Positions 31,966 through 40,843 of a stretch of DNA of 44,746 bases are shown here, piece by piece (positions within the stretch are counted from its first letter, which is position 1; every line of letters begins with the position of its first letter). The DNA lies in assembly GCA_025933935.1 (NCBI GenBank), contig JAICYZ010000004.1, positions 1 to 44,746 on the forward strand, written 5' to 3'. The DNA is from Chitinophagaceae bacterium (lineage in GTDB: Bacteria; Bacteroidota; Bacteroidia; Chitinophagales; Chitinophagaceae). Made by a program: the position numbers and the translations under genes. The notes below the pieces were generated by a model. The model was not told the DNA's origin. It made no database searches and worked only from the letters and a program-made list of their open reading frames with translations.

Positions 31966-33048
31966 ATGAGAAAATTGTTTTTTATTTTATTTGCCGCAAC
32001 GCTGCTGAGCAATGGAAACGTTTATGCTCAGAAAGAAAGATCAGTCTGGAGCAAAACCGAAGCTAATAAATGGTACGCTACAAAAGGCTGGCTTCGCGGA
32101 AGTAATTTCATTCCGAGTACTGCTATCAATCAACTGGAAATGTGGCAGGCGGCCACTTTTGATCCAAAAACCATCGACAGGGAATTGGGTTATGCACAAG
32201 GGATCGGCTTTAATGCCATGCGCGTTTTTCTTCATCATGTTGCGTGGCAGGAAGATCCGTCCGGGTTTAAAAACAGGATTAAAGAATATCTTACCATTGC
32301 AAATAAACATCATATCGGAACCATATTCGTCATTTTTGACGATTGCTGGAATGATACTTATCATGCAGGAAAGCAACCGGCTCCAAAAACAGGAATACAC
32401 AATTCAGGATGGCTTCGTGATCCGGGCACTTTATATCATACAGAACCTTTGTTGGGCGATACTTTGGAGAAATATGTAAAAGACATTCTGACTACCTTTA
32501 AACATGACAAAAGAATATTGCTTTGGGATCTGTATAATGAACCCGGCAATTCTGATTACGGAAATAAGAGTATGGATCTTCTACAAAAAGCATTTACCTG
32601 GGCTCGTGAAATTAATCCTGATCAGCCATTATCTGCAGGCCTTTGGAATCCAAAACTGGTTGATCTAAATGTCTATCAACTCGCAAATTCAGACGTGATC
32701 ACTTATCACAATTACGACAAAGAACCGGAACATGCAAAAGTCATTGATTCTTTAAAACCTTATGGCAGGCCACTTATTTGTACCGAATATATGGCGCGCA
32801 CAAGAGGAAGTTTGTTTGCTAGCATCATGCCTTTGCTGAAAAAAAATCATGTCGGCGCTATCAATTGGGGATTGGTATCAGGCAAAACAAATACCATCTA
32901 CGCATGGGATACGCCAATGCCAAATGGCGAGCAACCAAAAGTTTGGTTTCATGATATTTTCCGAAAAGATGGAACGCCGTATAGTGAAAAAGAAATTGAA
33001 CTAATAAAATCGCTAACAGGCGTGAAGCAGACACAAAAAGTAAAGTAA
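31966..33048 (+). CDS. GH5-like (clan GH-A) glycoside hydrolase
   Basis: A secreted 360-residue TIM-barrel enzyme with signal peptide MRKLFFILFAATLLSNGNVYA. The acid/base Glu192 lies in WDLYNEPGN, and the nucleophile Glu274 in ICTEYMARTRG. INWGLVSGKTNTIYAWDTP and the N-terminal WLRGSNFIPSTAINQLEMWQ are typical of a Bacteroidota group usually labelled 1,4-beta-xylanase or cellulase-family hydrolase. Both catalytic residues are present and the length is normal. Substrate cannot be read; the neighbours favour a hemicellulose side chain or backbone. It follows the GH127 gene after 77 bp, mostly short repeats. Confidence 0.85.
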   Translation: MRKLFFILFAATLLSNGNVYAQKERSVWSKTEANKWYATKGWLRGSNFIPSTAINQLEMWQAATFDPKTIDRELGYAQGIGFNAMRVFLHHVAWQEDPSGFKNRIKEYLTIANKHHIGTIFVIFDDCWNDTYHAGKQPAPKTGIHNSGWLRDPGTLYHTEPLLGDTLEKYVKDILTTFKHDKRILLWDLYNEPGNSDYGNKSMDLLQKAFTWAREINPDQPLSAGLWNPKLVDLNVYQLANSDVITYHNYDKEPEHAKVIDSLKPYGRPLICTEYMARTRGSLFASIMPLLKKNHVGAINWGLVSGKTNTIYAWDTPMPNGEQPKVWFHDIFRKDGTPYSEKEIELIKSLTGVKQTQKVK

Positions 33049-33159
33049 GTTTTTGTCTTTCCAATAAGTCAAAAGAAATATTCTTGAATAGTAAATGAAT
33101 AAATAACCGGGAATTTTAATTTGCAAAAAGCCTCCTTAAAATACGAATAAAGTAACCAC

Positions 33160-35616
33160 ATGATGAAAATTTATCGCCTTATCACCGTTTACATTTTTGT
33201 TTTATTTTCCTCCTTTTCCTTCGCGCAGGTTCATAAAGCACCTGCTTATCCGCTCATTACACACGATCCGTATTTTAGCATCTGGTCGATGTCCGATACT
33301 TTAAATGCTGCTCCTACAAAACACTGGACTGGCGCTGATCAGCCGATGATTGGAATGATAAAAGTAGATGGAAAAACGTACCGGGTAATTGGCAAAGAAG
33401 GTAAAATATCTGAGAGCATTCTTCCAACAAGTGATGAGAAAACTTATTCTGTGAGTTATACAGAAACAAAACCAACAGAAGGATGGCAGAATCTTTCGTA
33501 CAATGAAACAAATTGGAAAAATGGGAAAGCGCCATTTAGCAGTAATCAGAAAAGCGCGGGCACTTTATGGAATAGTGCTGATTTGTGGATGAGAAGAACG
33601 TTTGATTTAAATAAAACGGATTTTAATAAGCTTTTCCTGAAGTTGATGCACGACGATAATATTGAAGTCTATTTGAATGGTACGGAAGTGTACCAGCATA
33701 TCGGCTGGACCCATAAATATGAGTATATTCCTTTGAACAACGCAAACCTGAAAAAAGGAAAAAATATATTAGCGATTCATATTGTCAACACAGCCGGTGG
33801 CGCTTTTTTAGATGCAGGAATTGTAAATGAACCAGAGATCAAAACGAATGCAAACATTATCGAAGCGAAACAAAAAAGTGTGGTGATGAATGCAACGCAA
33901 ACTATTTATAATTTTACCTGCGGCCCAGTAGATGCTACGGTTACATTCACTTCACCGTTATTAATAAAAGATCTGGACCTTTTGTCCCGCCCCGTTTCTT
34001 ACGTTACTTATTCTGTAAAAGCCAGCGATAACAAAACTCATAATGTTCAGGTTTATTTTGGGGCTTCCACCGATATCGCCGTGAATAGCCCGGCAGAGGA
34101 AGTAGTTGCAAAAAAATACAATTCTTCTTCACTAAACATATTAAAAGCCGGCACTACGGCACAACCGGTTTTGCAAAAAAAAGGAGATGACGTTCGTATC
34201 GACTGGGGATATATGTATGTCGCCACTCCTTCTTCTGAAAAAGCTGTAGAATACATCAGCACTGCATCACAGGCGATTCCCGCTTTTGTTTCAAATAAAC
34301 AAAACACAAACATTACTACCGGTAAAAATTTGGTTTTAAATACTTCTATTAATATAGGAAAAGTAGGGGCAGAAGCGAAAGAGACGTACTTTTTATTGGG
34401 CTACGACGATATTTATTCTATTCAGTATTTTCATCAGAACCTGCGCCCCTGGTGGAATAAGAGTGGCAAAGAGACAATTGAAAATCAACTATCAAAAGCA
34501 GCAACAGAATATAAAAGCGTTATGCAAAAATGTGATGACTGGAATAAAAAAATGTATAATGATTTGGTAAATGCGGGTGGCGAAACTTACGCCAATCTTT
34601 GCGTCCTTGCTTATCGTCAAAGCATCGCTGCTCATAAATTATTGCAAAGCCCCCAGCGAGAAATTTTGTTTTTATCAAAAGAAAATTTCAGTAACGGCTC
34701 CATCAATACGGTTGATGTAACTTATCCATCCTCGCCATTGTATCTGTGTTACAATCCGGAACTGTTAAAGGGAATGCTGAACGGAATTTTTTATTATAGT
34801 GAAACCGGTCAATGGAAACATCCTTTTGCAGCGCATGATTTGGGAACTTATCCGATTGCTAACGGACAAACTTATGGTGAAGGAATGCCGGTAGAAGAAT
34901 CAGGAAATATGGTAATACTTACCGCCGCAATTGCTAAAGCAGAAGGGAATGCGGATTTTGCAAAGAAGCATTGGCAGACATTGACCACCTGGACAAATTA
35001 TCTGGTAAAAGAAGGTTTTGATCCGGTGAGCCAACTATCAACAGATGATTTTGCCGGACATCTTGCACGAAATGCGAATCTTTCTATAAAAGCAATTGAG
35101 GCAATTGGTTGTTATGGAATGCTGGCGAAAATGGTGGGAAAAAATGATGTTGTAGAAACTTATACGGATACAGCAAAAAATATGGCGAAACGATGGATCG
35201 CTTATGATGACTTAGGCGACCATTTTGCTTTAACTTTTGATAAAACTGATAGTTGGAGCCAGAAGTATAATATGGTTTGGGATAAAGTTTTAGATCTGAA
35301 TTTATTTCCAAAAGAAGTTTATGAAAAAGAGATAAAATTTTATCTCACCAAACAAAAAGAATTTGGATTGCCATTGGACAGCCGCAAAACTTATACAAAG
35401 AGTGATTGGATCACGTGGACTGCAACCCTTGCAAATAATCAGCAAAATTTTGAAGCACTGATAGATCCTGTTTTTAAATATACACAGGAAACGCCCACAC
35501 GTGTTCCCATGAGCGATTGGTATGAAACAACCAACGGAAAGCAAGTTGGTTTCCAGGCAAGGAGCGTAGTAGGAGGCTATTTTATGAAATTACTGGATGT
35601 AAAATTGAATAAGTAA
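33160..35616 (+). CDS. DUF4965/DUF1793 glutaminase-like secreted protein
   Basis: An 818-residue protein with signal peptide (to about FAQ, residue 23). Domain order: DUF4964 (PLITHDPYFSIWSMSDTL), a galactose-binding-like insertion at about residues 107-225 (LWMRRTFDLNKTDFNKLFLK, MHDDNIEVYLNGTEVY, NILAIHIVNTAGGAFLDAGI), then DUF5127, DUF4965 and DUF1793 with YRQSIAAHKL, SPLYLCYNPELLKGM, PFAAHDLGTYPIANGQTYGE and MPVEESGNMVIL. Fungal relatives are extracellular glutaminase A. In Bacteroidota such genes usually sit in polysaccharide loci and the fold is a six-hairpin barrel, so a glycosidase role is possible. The true reaction is unresolved. Confidence 0.83.
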   Translation: MMKIYRLITVYIFVLFSSFSFAQVHKAPAYPLITHDPYFSIWSMSDTLNAAPTKHWTGADQPMIGMIKVDGKTYRVIGKEGKISESILPTSDEKTYSVSYTETKPTEGWQNLSYNETNWKNGKAPFSSNQKSAGTLWNSADLWMRRTFDLNKTDFNKLFLKLMHDDNIEVYLNGTEVYQHIGWTHKYEYIPLNNANLKKGKNILAIHIVNTAGGAFLDAGIVNEPEIKTNANIIEAKQKSVVMNATQTIYNFTCGPVDATVTFTSPLLIKDLDLLSRPVSYVTYSVKASDNKTHNVQVYFGASTDIAVNSPAEEVVAKKYNSSSLNILKAGTTAQPVLQKKGDDVRIDWGYMYVATPSSEKAVEYISTASQAIPAFVSNKQNTNITTGKNLVLNTSINIGKVGAEAKETYFLLGYDDIYSIQYFHQNLRPWWNKSGKETIENQLSKAATEYKSVMQKCDDWNKKMYNDLVNAGGETYANLCVLAYRQSIAAHKLLQSPQREILFLSKENFSNGSINTVDVTYPSSPLYLCYNPELLKGMLNGIFYYSETGQWKHPFAAHDLGTYPIANGQTYGEGMPVEESGNMVILTAAIAKAEGNADFAKKHWQTLTTWTNYLVKEGFDPVSQLSTDDFAGHLARNANLSIKAIEAIGCYGMLAKMVGKNDVVETYTDTAKNMAKRWIAYDDLGDHFALTFDKTDSWSQKYNMVWDKVLDLNLFPKEVYEKEIKFYLTKQKEFGLPLDSRKTYTKSDWITWTATLANNQQNFEALIDPVFKYTQETPTRVPMSDWYETTNGKQVGFQARSVVGGYFMKLLDVKLNK

Positions 35617-35653
35617 GTTGCGAGTTTTAACTTTCGGAGATGTTGGGATGATC

Positions 35654-35866
35654 CTACGCATAGATTAATCTTCCTTTCGGTTCCGGTATTTGCCATCCTT
35701 TTTGATTGGCCATATTTAACCACTCTTCTGCTAAATTATTAATTTCGTTTAAAGCTTCATTTTGTGTTTCACCATGAGCTATGCATCCTTTTAACTCTGG
35801 CATCTCTGCAACGAATACTTTATCTGTTTCGCTCCAATAAATGATTATTTCATATTTATTCTTCAT
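35654..35866 (-). CDS. hicB: HicB-family antitoxin
   Basis: A 70-residue protein with the HicB partial RNase H-like fold: YEIIIYWSETDKVFVAEMPE, LKGCIAHGETQNEALNEINN and AEEWLNMANQKGWQIPEP. No extra DNA-binding tail is visible after the core. It overlaps the upstream hicA gene by 11 bp, so the toxin gene is translated first and the antitoxin is coupled to it. It lies on the minus strand inside the plus-strand carbohydrate cluster. HicB neutralises the HicA mRNA interferase and usually represses its own operon. Confidence 0.9.
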   Translation of the reverse strand: MKNKYEIIIYWSETDKVFVAEMPELKGCIAHGETQNEALNEINNLAEEWLNMANQKGWQIPEPKGRLIYA

Positions 35867-36119
35867 GTTTTATTAATTGATAAGTTACTAAAAATTCTCT
35901 TACCTGCTTTACCTGATAGCTTTTAGCCTTGCCATCTTTGGTTTTTTGTAAATTAATAATTCCTTGTACTCCCTGAATAGAAAATATTCTATGGCTTCCG
36001 CCTGTCTTTCTTTCTTCAAAAGCTATTCTCATAAGAATATTTACCAAATCATCTATAATAAAATTTGCATCCGCATTTCCCGAAAGTAATCGTGACAATA
36101 ATTTCTCTTTTTTGCTCAT
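35856..36119 (-). CDS. hicA: HicA-like toxin (mRNA interferase)
   Basis: An 87-residue protein of the HicA type. The double-stranded RNA-binding-like core has RIAFEERKTGGSHRIF with the catalytic His in the GSH motif, GIINLQ and YQVKQVREFLVTYQL. It is somewhat longer at the N-terminus (about 35 extra residues before the conserved core) than the classic 60-residue HicA, as seen in a Bacteroidota subgroup. It is encoded first, overlapping hicB by 11 bp. The predicted action is translation-dependent or free mRNA cleavage when HicB is lost. The 220 bases upstream hold no clear operator palindrome. Confidence 0.87.
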   Translation of the reverse strand: MSKKEKLLSRLLSGNADANFIIDDLVNILMRIAFEERKTGGSHRIFSIQGVQGIINLQKTKDGKAKSYQVKQVREFLVTYQLIKHEE

Positions 36120-36342
36120 GCAGTGCGCCTTTTTGCGAATATGATTTTTTTTTGGATAGAAACAGATTGGCTTTCTTTCCTCTTGTTGCTCATCTATTCT
36201 GTAACTAAGTTTGGTGCAACAGCAACAATCAAGTAATTTGCTTAAATTAATTTTTTAAATAGATTTTTGCTTCTTTTAAATTTGAAACTTACGAGGATCT
36301 TATAATGGTGTGAGATTATAGAAAATACCAGAAAAATATATT

Positions 36343-37434
36343 TTGATTAAATACAATCAGACAACAAAAATATTTTTTACAATTTGCCTCTTGATTGCTT
36401 TTACTAATGTAGTAAAGGCGCAATCTGATTTTTACAAAGACAGAATCGACACCCTCAATAAAAATATCTATACATATTTTTACGATTCAGCAAATGGGCT
36501 ATATTATGAAACGAATCACGTGCGAACAGGCGAAAAAAAACATTCTTATTTATGGCCTTTATGCGCTTTGATACAAGCCGCTAATGAAGAGGAAACTTTG
36601 CAACCCTCAAAAGATTATTTGTCACCGGTAATGAAAGCGATTGTTCAATATTATAGTAACATTCCACCAGTTCCTGCTTACCAGGCTTATGTAACAAAAG
36701 AAGAAAAAGATTCGCGCTTTTATGACGATAATCAGTGGATTGCCATCGCTTGTCTTGATGCTTATAACCGGACAAAAAATGAAAAGTATTTACAGATTGC
36801 AAAAGAGATTTATCGTTTTATGATGACCGGGTTTGACACTTTATCCGGTGGAGGAATTTACTGGAAAGAAGACACAAAAAATTCTAAAAATACCTGTTCA
36901 GACGGCCCAGGTGTCCTGGTCGCGCTGCAACTTTATAAAGTTACTCATCAACAAAATTATCTGGATACTGCCTTGCTTTTATATAATTGGGTAAATGCTC
37001 ATCTGCAAGCTGTTGATGGATTGTACTATGATAACATAAAAATCCCTTCTTTAAAAATCGATTCTGCAATTTATACTTATAACACTGGCACGATGCTTCA
37101 ATCGAATGTGTTGTTATTTACCCTAACAAAAGATAAAAAGTATTTGAAAGAAGCGCAACGGATCGCTACCGCTGCAGAAAGATATTTCTACAAAAACAAC
37201 AAATTGCCGGCGAATTATTGGTTTAATGCTGTATTGTTAAGAGGCGAAATTGCTTTGTATAAAATTGATAAAAATAGAAAGCACATTGATTATTTTATCG
37301 ACGATGCAAATCGAATTTGGAATGAAGAAAGAGAAAATGGGTTGATTGGAAAAAAAGGAAAAAGAAAGAGATTGATTGACCAGGCAGCGATGATCGAGAT
37401 TTATGCAAGGCTGGAGGAGCTTTTACAGAGATAG
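36343..37434 (+). CDS. GH76-like secreted glycoside hydrolase
   Basis: A 363-residue (alpha/alpha)6-barrel protein with a signal peptide (FFTICLLIAFTNVVKAQ). The paired acids of GH76 alpha-1,6-mannanases are present in RFYDDNQWIAIACLDAY (Asp128, Asp129). GGGIYWKEDTKNSKNTCSDG, TYNTGTMLQSNVLL and DQAAMIEIYARLEEL are further family features. No ATG precedes the signal peptide, so the TTG at 36343 is the likely start. It resumes the plus-strand carbohydrate cluster after the HicAB pair. In this context the enzyme may act on a glycan other than yeast mannan; specificity is inferred from family only. Confidence 0.84.
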   Translation: MIKYNQTTKIFFTICLLIAFTNVVKAQSDFYKDRIDTLNKNIYTYFYDSANGLYYETNHVRTGEKKHSYLWPLCALIQAANEEETLQPSKDYLSPVMKAIVQYYSNIPPVPAYQAYVTKEEKDSRFYDDNQWIAIACLDAYNRTKNEKYLQIAKEIYRFMMTGFDTLSGGGIYWKEDTKNSKNTCSDGPGVLVALQLYKVTHQQNYLDTALLLYNWVNAHLQAVDGLYYDNIKIPSLKIDSAIYTYNTGTMLQSNVLLFTLTKDKKYLKEAQRIATAAERYFYKNNKLPANYWFNAVLLRGEIALYKIDKNRKHIDYFIDDANRIWNEERENGLIGKKGKRKRLIDQAAMIEIYARLEELLQR

Positions 37435-37442
37435 AAATGAGG

Positions 37443-37590
37443 ATTATTTGTAAGTTTACCGCCAAACTTATTTGAGTTCTTCTTAACCTTCTTGCCAACT
37501 CTTTTTTTGAAAATATTTTTGTGAAACAAGAACGGCGATGAATTAGAAAACAAAAACCGGCATTATTTGTAAGTTTACTGAAAACTTATT
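37443..37590. repeat. Two copies of a hairpin-forming intergenic repeat
   Basis: ATTATTTGTAAGTTTACCG (from 37443) and ATTATTTGTAAGTTTACTG (from 37562) are direct repeats 119 bases apart. Each continues into AAACTTATT, so each can form an AAGTTT/AAACTT dyad. They lie between the GH76 gene and the epimerase gene, the second about 45 bases before the ATG at 37632. They could be a regulator site or a small repeat family. Confidence 0.55.
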
Positions 37591-37631
37591 CTAAATAATA
37601 ATTCATTTAAAAAAAATTAAACAATACGAAA

Positions 37632-38834
37632 ATGAAAAAAATGGCAATTATATTCTCCGCGTTTGCTATTGGATCCCTCGCTTCCTGCAATGGTTCCAAC
37701 TCATCAAAGGAAACAAAGACAGATTCCACTTCAACCAATTCAAATGTTGCTGCCGCTGATACAACAAGCAATCATTTTATCCCTGATAAAAAGAATTTTG
37801 AAACGACGATTGATGGCAAAAAAACCGATTTGTATGTTTTGAAAAACCACAATGGAATGGAAGCGGCATTTACCAATTATGGAGGCCGCATTGTGAGTCT
37901 TGTCGTGCCTGACAAAAATGGAAAAATGACAGATGTCGTTGTGGGTTTCAACAGTGTTGAAGGTTATCAAAAATCTACGGAACCCTATTATGGTGGTACC
38001 ATCGGGCGTTATGGAAACCGCATTGCAAAAGGAAAATTTACATTAGATGGCAAGCAATACCAGCTATCCATAAACAATGGCGTCAACACATTGCATGGCG
38101 GCAAAAAAGGTTTCCAGGATGTAGTTTGGGACGCCAATAAATTAAATGATTCCACCATTCAGTTTACTTATTTGTCAAAAGATGGAGAAGAAGGTTTTCC
38201 GGGAAACCTGAATGTAAAAGTGACTTATTCGCTAACGGGAGATAATAGTTTGAAATGTGAATATGAAGCAACAACTGATAAAACAACGGTTGTTAATCTG
38301 ACGAATCACGCTTATTTCAATCTGAATGGAGAAGGAAGTGGCACCATCTTAAACCATACCGTGCAGATTTATGCTGATAAATATAATCCTATAGATTCAG
38401 GTTGGATTCCATTAGGGCCTATCGCTGCAGTTAAAGGAACACCTTTCGATTTTACAACTCCGACAACTATCGGTGCACGCATCAATGATGATAATCAACA
38501 ATTAAAAAATGGCAAAGGTTACGACCATAATTTTGTTTTAAATGGAACCAAGTTCGATGGATTGAATCATGCAGCAACCGTTACAGGCGATAAATCAGGA
38601 ATCGTAATGAATATCTACACACAGGAGCCGGGATTGCAATTTTACAGTGGCAATTTTATGGCGTCTAAAAATACTTTTGGTGACGGAAGTAAGGATGTTT
38701 ACAGGACAGCATTTGCAATGGAAACACAGCATTTTCCTGATTCTCCAAATGAACCTTCTTATCCATCAACTGTTTTGAAGCCGGGACAGGTTTATAAAAC
38801 GTTTAGTTTGTATAATTTTTCTACCGTTAAATAA
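37632..38834 (+). CDS. galM: Aldose 1-epimerase (mutarotase) lipoprotein
   Basis: A 400-residue galactose-mutarotase-family enzyme interconverting alpha and beta anomers of aldoses. The N-terminus is a lipoprotein signal with lipobox LASC (Cys at about residue 19) followed by a Ser/Thr/Asn linker, so the enzyme is anchored in the periplasm or on the surface. Active-site features: GRYGNRIAKG, TLHGGKKGF, NLTNHAYFNLNG (catalytic His) and AFAMETQHFPDSPNEP (catalytic Glu). Export as a lipoprotein is common in carbohydrate loci of Bacteroidota, where it processes sugars freed outside the cytoplasm. It lies 29 bp before the GH43-GH43 gene, so the two are probably co-transcribed. Confidence 0.93.
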   Translation: MKKMAIIFSAFAIGSLASCNGSNSSKETKTDSTSTNSNVAAADTTSNHFIPDKKNFETTIDGKKTDLYVLKNHNGMEAAFTNYGGRIVSLVVPDKNGKMTDVVVGFNSVEGYQKSTEPYYGGTIGRYGNRIAKGKFTLDGKQYQLSINNGVNTLHGGKKGFQDVVWDANKLNDSTIQFTYLSKDGEEGFPGNLNVKVTYSLTGDNSLKCEYEATTDKTTVVNLTNHAYFNLNGEGSGTILNHTVQIYADKYNPIDSGWIPLGPIAAVKGTPFDFTTPTTIGARINDDNQQLKNGKGYDHNFVLNGTKFDGLNHAATVTGDKSGIVMNIYTQEPGLQFYSGNFMASKNTFGDGSKDVYRTAFAMETQHFPDSPNEPSYPSTVLKPGQVYKTFSLYNFSTVK

Positions 38835-38863
38835 CGTCGGGGGTTTAAAAAATTGACTCTTGA

Positions 38864-40843
38864 ATGCGTAAAATCATTTTTCTTATTATTTGTTCTTTCG
38901 CTGCAAGTGGCATTTCAGCACAGCAAACGTTCACCAATCCTTTGCTTCCGTCCGGTGCAGATCCATGGGTTACTTATCATGATGGATATTATTACTACAC
39001 GAACACGACGGCAAAAAATCTCACTTTATGGAAAACAAAGAACATGGGGGACCTAAAGGATGGAGAAAAAAAAGTGGTATGGAATCCGCCTCAGAAAGGC
39101 CCGTATTCCAAAGAGATATGGGCGCCTGAAATTCATTTTTTGCAAGGTAAATGGTACGCTTATTTTGCAGCTGACAGCGGTAATAATTTCACACACAGAA
39201 TTTATGTTTTGGAGAATGCATCGCAAGATCCTTTGCAGGGAACATGGGAGATGAAAGGAGAATTAAACCTGCCGCAAAATAAATGGGCCATTGATGCAAG
39301 TGTGTTTGAAAACAAAGGAAAGGTGTATGTTATCTGGAGCGGATGGAAGGGAAATGTAAATGGTGAACAGGATATTTTTATTGCCCGGTTAAAAAATCCA
39401 TGGACGACAGAAGGCAAACGAACATTGATTTCTGCGCCTACCTTCGAATGGGAAACGAATGGAAATTTGCACAATCCAAATGATGTAAAACATGTAAATG
39501 TGAATGAGGGCCCGGAGATTTTAAAACACGGCGACAAAATATTTTTGATCTATTCTGCCAGTGGTTGCTGGACGGATTATTACGCGTTGGGAATGCTAAC
39601 AACAAGTGTAGATGCAGATTTATTAAAAGCTTCCTCATGGATAAAATCTGATCGTCCTGTGTTTAAGCAATCTCCCGAAAATCATGTATACGCCACCGGC
39701 CATAATTCATTTTTCAAATCGCCGGACGGAAAAGAGAATTATATTTTATATCATGCAAACAGTGCGCCGGGAGAAGGTTGCGGCCGGCATCGTTCACCAC
39801 GGGCACAAAAGTTTACATGGAATGCAGACGGTTCTCCAGATTTTGGTGAGCCTGTAGCAGCAGGAGTGGAGCTGGCTCTTCCTTCAGGAACTGAAGTTTC
39901 AGAAATACGAAAAAATCCGGTACTTAATACAAATTTTCCGGATCCAACGGTGATAAATATCAACGGCACTTATTACGCTTATGCTACGAACAGCATGCAT
40001 GATGGTAAAATGATTAACATACAAATGGCTACATCGAAAGATTTATTCAACTGGAAGTATGAAGGCGATGCATTGCCAGAGAAGCCAGTGTGGGCAAGCA
40101 ATACGCAACGTTTTTGGGCGCCGGATGTGTTATATGATTCTACGAGTAGTGAATATGTAATGTTTTACAGCGCAGAGAATAATGATACCAGTGTGAATAT
40201 GTGTATCGGCGTTGCTTTTTCCAAAAATCCATCAGGGCCGTTTCATGATTCAGGAAAACCAATTTTGGAGGGGAAAGATTTTAAAAATATTGACCCTATG
40301 GCAATGATTGATCCGCAGACAGGAAAACGATTGTTGTATTGGGGATCTGATTTTGCGGCGATAAAAGTTCGTGAATTAAACGACGATTGGGAAAGTTTTA
40401 AAGAAGGACCCACGGCTACTCCTGTAATGTTTCCGGGAGTGGAAAAGGATTATACAAAGCTGGTTGAAGGCGCATGGGTAGATTGCCATGATGGCAAATA
40501 TTACTTGTATTATTCGGGTGATAATTGTTGTGGCGATAATTCAAATTATGCAGTTATGGTTGCCCGTGCTGATAATGCTTTTGGCCCGTTTGAGAGATTC
40601 GGCGAAGCAAACGGAACCGGCAGTAGTGTTATTCTTCAAAAAGACAGTACCTGGACTGCGCCGGGTCATAATTCTATTTTTAAAGACAATAACGGAAACT
40701 CATGGATTGCTTATCATGCCATTTGGAAAAAAGAAGCAGAAGTGGAAAAAGCAAAACACGAAAATAAATACGTCAGAAAGGTGATGTGTATTGAGCCGGT
40801 GATTTATAAAAATGGCTGGCCGGTTGTTGAAAAAAAATATTAG
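38864..40843 (+). CDS. Tandem GH43-GH43 glycoside hydrolase
   Basis: A 659-residue secreted protein (signal peptide to about residue 19, ISAQ) with two complete five-bladed GH43 propellers. Domain 1 (about 22-345) has catalytic Asp33 in SGADPWVTYHDG, Asp144 in AIDASVFE and Glu215 in NEGPEIL. Domain 2 (about 350-658) has Asp360 in FPDPTV, Asp477 in NIDPMAMID and Glu535 in VEGAWVDC. Both domains keep the Asp/Asp/Glu triad, so both may be active. GH43 enzymes are arabinofuranosidases, arabinanases or xylosidases; domain 1 resembles the TNPLLPSGADPWV arabinofuranosidase group. The stop codon overlaps the end of the convergent YdeI gene by 4 bp. Confidence 0.9.
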   Translation: MRKIIFLIICSFAASGISAQQTFTNPLLPSGADPWVTYHDGYYYYTNTTAKNLTLWKTKNMGDLKDGEKKVVWNPPQKGPYSKEIWAPEIHFLQGKWYAYFAADSGNNFTHRIYVLENASQDPLQGTWEMKGELNLPQNKWAIDASVFENKGKVYVIWSGWKGNVNGEQDIFIARLKNPWTTEGKRTLISAPTFEWETNGNLHNPNDVKHVNVNEGPEILKHGDKIFLIYSASGCWTDYYALGMLTTSVDADLLKASSWIKSDRPVFKQSPENHVYATGHNSFFKSPDGKENYILYHANSAPGEGCGRHRSPRAQKFTWNADGSPDFGEPVAAGVELALPSGTEVSEIRKNPVLNTNFPDPTVININGTYYAYATNSMHDGKMINIQMATSKDLFNWKYEGDALPEKPVWASNTQRFWAPDVLYDSTSSEYVMFYSAENNDTSVNMCIGVAFSKNPSGPFHDSGKPILEGKDFKNIDPMAMIDPQTGKRLLYWGSDFAAIKVRELNDDWESFKEGPTATPVMFPGVEKDYTKLVEGAWVDCHDGKYYLYYSGDNCCGDNSNYAVMVARADNAFGPFERFGEANGTGSSVILQKDSTWTAPGHNSIFKDNNGNSWIAYHAIWKKEAEVEKAKHENKYVRKVMCIEPVIYKNGWPVVEKKY

